From contig DMTS01000170.1 of the NCBI GenBank assembly GCA_003477045.1, positions 1 to 7,253 on the forward strand: DNA of 7,253 bases. Reading direction: 5' to 3'. Positions 6,331 to 7,253 of this stretch are shown piece by piece. Within the stretch, counting starts at the first letter, position 1; each line of letters begins with the position of its first letter. The notes beneath the pieces are model-generated. The model saw only the letters and a program-made list of their open reading frames with translations. It was not told the origin of the DNA and did no database searches. The translations under genes were made by a program, and so were the position numbers. Origin of the DNA: Candidatus Delongbacteria bacterium. Lineage in GTDB: Bacteria > UBA4055.

Positions 6331-7172
6331 TTCCAGCCTCCTGTCGTAGCTTCCGCTCTCAGACCATCGTGAACGATCGTTTTTTTTGACCCGTATCTAT
6401 ATGACAGTTGCTGTTTAAGCATATCCAAGTTTTCTGATTTCACTTTACTTTTTTCTGCAGATTTGAGTATATCCAGATACTGTCCTATCAGATATTCTGA
6501 CAGATTTGTTACAGATCGCATCTCCGACTTGTCCTTAATACCATACTCCATACACATCAGAACTTTTCCGAAGCTATCAAGATACCTCTTTATTGATCCT
6601 GTGCTGTGATGCGTTTTGCGATGTATTTCGCTATAGGTAAATCCGTCAAGATAAAAACCGATAATCAGTGTCTTGTGCGTTTGTCCCCTGCCGATGTTAT
6701 GATAGGTACCGCGAGTGATCACTTCGATATTTCTTCTTTTTATTTCACGAATGTCGCGCTTGATCGTTCTCACGCTTACATTCAGCAACATGCTGAGATC
6801 TTCCTGGCTTAATATACCGTTTTGCTCTATAGCCTCATCAGCCATCCTTTGAATTTTATTCTGACGATGTATGCTTCTGCCTTCCACACTTAAAGTGTTT
6901 ATGTCTTCGATTTCGTCTTTTAGAGTCAGAATAACTTTTATCTTGCTCATATCAAGCATCTGCTTCCCGTTTTTTTCATCTATACTTACGCAATGATATT
7001 CTGTCTGTCCGGTTTGGAGTACTTTGCTTTGCAAAAGGCAAGTTTTGGCTGTTTGTAAGATGTTTTTACTTAAAATCGGGGAGAGCTCATACGAATTTGC
7101 CAACTCGTACAGAAACTCTCCCTCGCTTGTCTTATCTATGTATCTTTGAAGCTCTGTTTCTTTTTTTGTCAT
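6327..7172 (-). CDS. DUF1670 family HTH protein, first gene of the element
   Basis: A 281-residue DUF1670-type protein. Residues 1-115 form the N-terminal domain (ELANSYELSPILSKNIL; KIKVILTLKDEIEDI). HTH-like segments follow at 118-145 (ILSQEDLSMLLNVSVRTIKRDI, a classic recognition-helix pattern), 164-202 (GQTHKTLIIGFYLDGF, then KTHHSTGSIKRYL) and 210-236 (YGIKDKSEM...LSEYLIGQYL). The GRGQTHK and HHSTGSIKRY motifs are what lead me to DUF1670. The C-terminal 45 residues are basic and not shared with the partner. I choose the ATG at 7172 because GGAGG lies five bases upstream. The frame stays open back to a TTG at 7226 inside the right inverted repeat, but that start has no ribosome binding site and would precede the likely transcription start. 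The stop overlaps the next gene by four bases. The proteins may act together as a heteromer; this is inference. Confidence 0.85.
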   Translation of the reverse strand: MTKKETELQRYIDKTSEGEFLYELANSYELSPILSKNILQTAKTCLLQSKVLQTGQTEYHCVSIDEKNGKQMLDMSKIKVILTLKDEIEDINTLSVEGRSIHRQNKIQRMADEAIEQNGILSQEDLSMLLNVSVRTIKRDIREIKRRNIEVITRGTYHNIGRGQTHKTLIIGFYLDGFTYSEIHRKTHHSTGSIKRYLDSFGKVLMCMEYGIKDKSEMRSVTNLSEYLIGQYLDILKSAEKSKVKSENLDMLKQQLSYRYGSKKTIVHDGLRAEATTGGWK

Positions 7173-7201
7173 TTTCCCCTCCAGTTTAGCCTTATATTTG
7201 T

Positions 7202-7233
7202 AATATAACACTTCTTGAGGGGACAAATGTCAC
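7202..7233 (-). promoter_or_regulatory. Candidate element promoter, partly inside the right inverted repeat
   Basis: On the minus strand an extended -10 (TGT then TATATT, 7202-7210) lies about 30 bases ahead of the ATG at 7172. GTGACA within the inverted repeat (7228-7233) is a fair -35 match, but at a 20-base spacing, so the extended -10 would have to carry the promoter. If real, proteins that bind the terminal repeat would also repress their own promoter. Weak evidence. Confidence 0.35.
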
Positions 7234-7235
7234 TA
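7218..7235 (-). repeat. Right terminal inverted repeat
   Basis: Exact inverted copy of 5478-5495, oriented so that TAGTGACATTTGTCCCCT reads inward on the minus strand. Only 18 bases of flanking DNA (7236-7253) remain in the window, so the far side of the insertion cannot be assessed. Confidence 0.92.
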
Positions 7236-7253
7236 TTTAAGCAGAAGCATTTT

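Larger units (their letters stand above)
5478..7235. mobile_element. Putative transposable element with 18-bp terminal inverted repeats and a DUF1670 gene pair
   Basis: About 1,758 bases are bounded by perfect 18-bp inverted repeats, and almost all of the interior is coding: two overlapping leftward genes of the DUF1670 family. Size, end structure, compactness and insertion between genes fit an insertion sequence. The repeats begin with TA on each side. Because TA is its own complement, the element could equally run GTGACA...TGTCAC flanked by a duplicated TA target. No longer target duplication sits exactly at the ends, although TATTTA occurs nearby on both sides (5469-5474 and 7234-7239). 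No recognised transposase domain is present, so mobility is inferred from structure. Alternatives are a decayed or regulated two-gene island whose repeats are operators for the encoded DNA-binding proteins, or an element moved in trans. It lies upstream of rpmE without cutting a gene. Confidence 0.75.

Noticed and set aside
7173..7226. Upstream extension of the first element gene to a TTG inside the inverted repeat (18 extra residues)
   Set aside because: No ribosome binding site precedes the TTG, whereas the ATG at 7172 has a GGAGG five bases ahead; the likely promoter also lies downstream of the TTG.

Overview
The window looks like chromosome from a moderately AT-rich, diderm bacterium. The evidence is a predicted outer-membrane beta-barrel protein ending in an aromatic residue, and a large secreted protein whose module style (Ig-like halves carrying inserted lectin-like domains, plus a C-terminal fibronectin-type domain) is common in FCB-group and candidate phyla such as Cloacimonadota and Delongbacteria. 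This placement is an inference from protein style; there is no rRNA or marker gene to confirm it.

Layout. Positions 1-519 (+) hold the 3' part of an unrecognised gene, closed by a strong rho-independent terminator at 534-558. Positions 624-2633 (+) encode a 669-residue secreted multidomain protein. It converges, with a single base between stop codons, on a leftward gene group occupying 5369 down to 2635. Read 5' to 3' on the minus strand this is rpmE (ribosomal protein L31), a DUF1385 (YqhQ-like) membrane protein, a beta-barrel envelope protein and a free methionine-(R)-sulfoxide reductase. The last three are packed with a 4-base overlap and a 1-base gap. A hairpin between rpmE and the DUF1385 gene should make rpmE partly independent of the rest. 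rpmE next to a DUF1385 gene is a familiar bacterial arrangement (usually continuing to prfA-prmC); here the downstream partners differ.

The most notable part is 5478-7235: about 1.76 kb bounded by a perfect 18-bp inverted repeat (5478-5495 and 7218-7235). It contains only two leftward, overlapping genes, both of which I recognise as DUF1670 family. The two proteins (281 and 265 aa) are full-length paralogues of each other with three consecutive helix-turn-helix-like segments, and neither shows an obvious DDE, tyrosine or serine recombinase signature. This has the anatomy of a compact transposable element whose mobility proteins are a DUF1670 pair, inserted just upstream of the rpmE promoter. 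Whether DUF1670 proteins are the transposase or only end-binding/regulatory proteins cannot be decided from one copy.

No tRNA, rRNA, CRISPR array or riboswitch was seen, and no gene-free stretch exceeds 300 bases.
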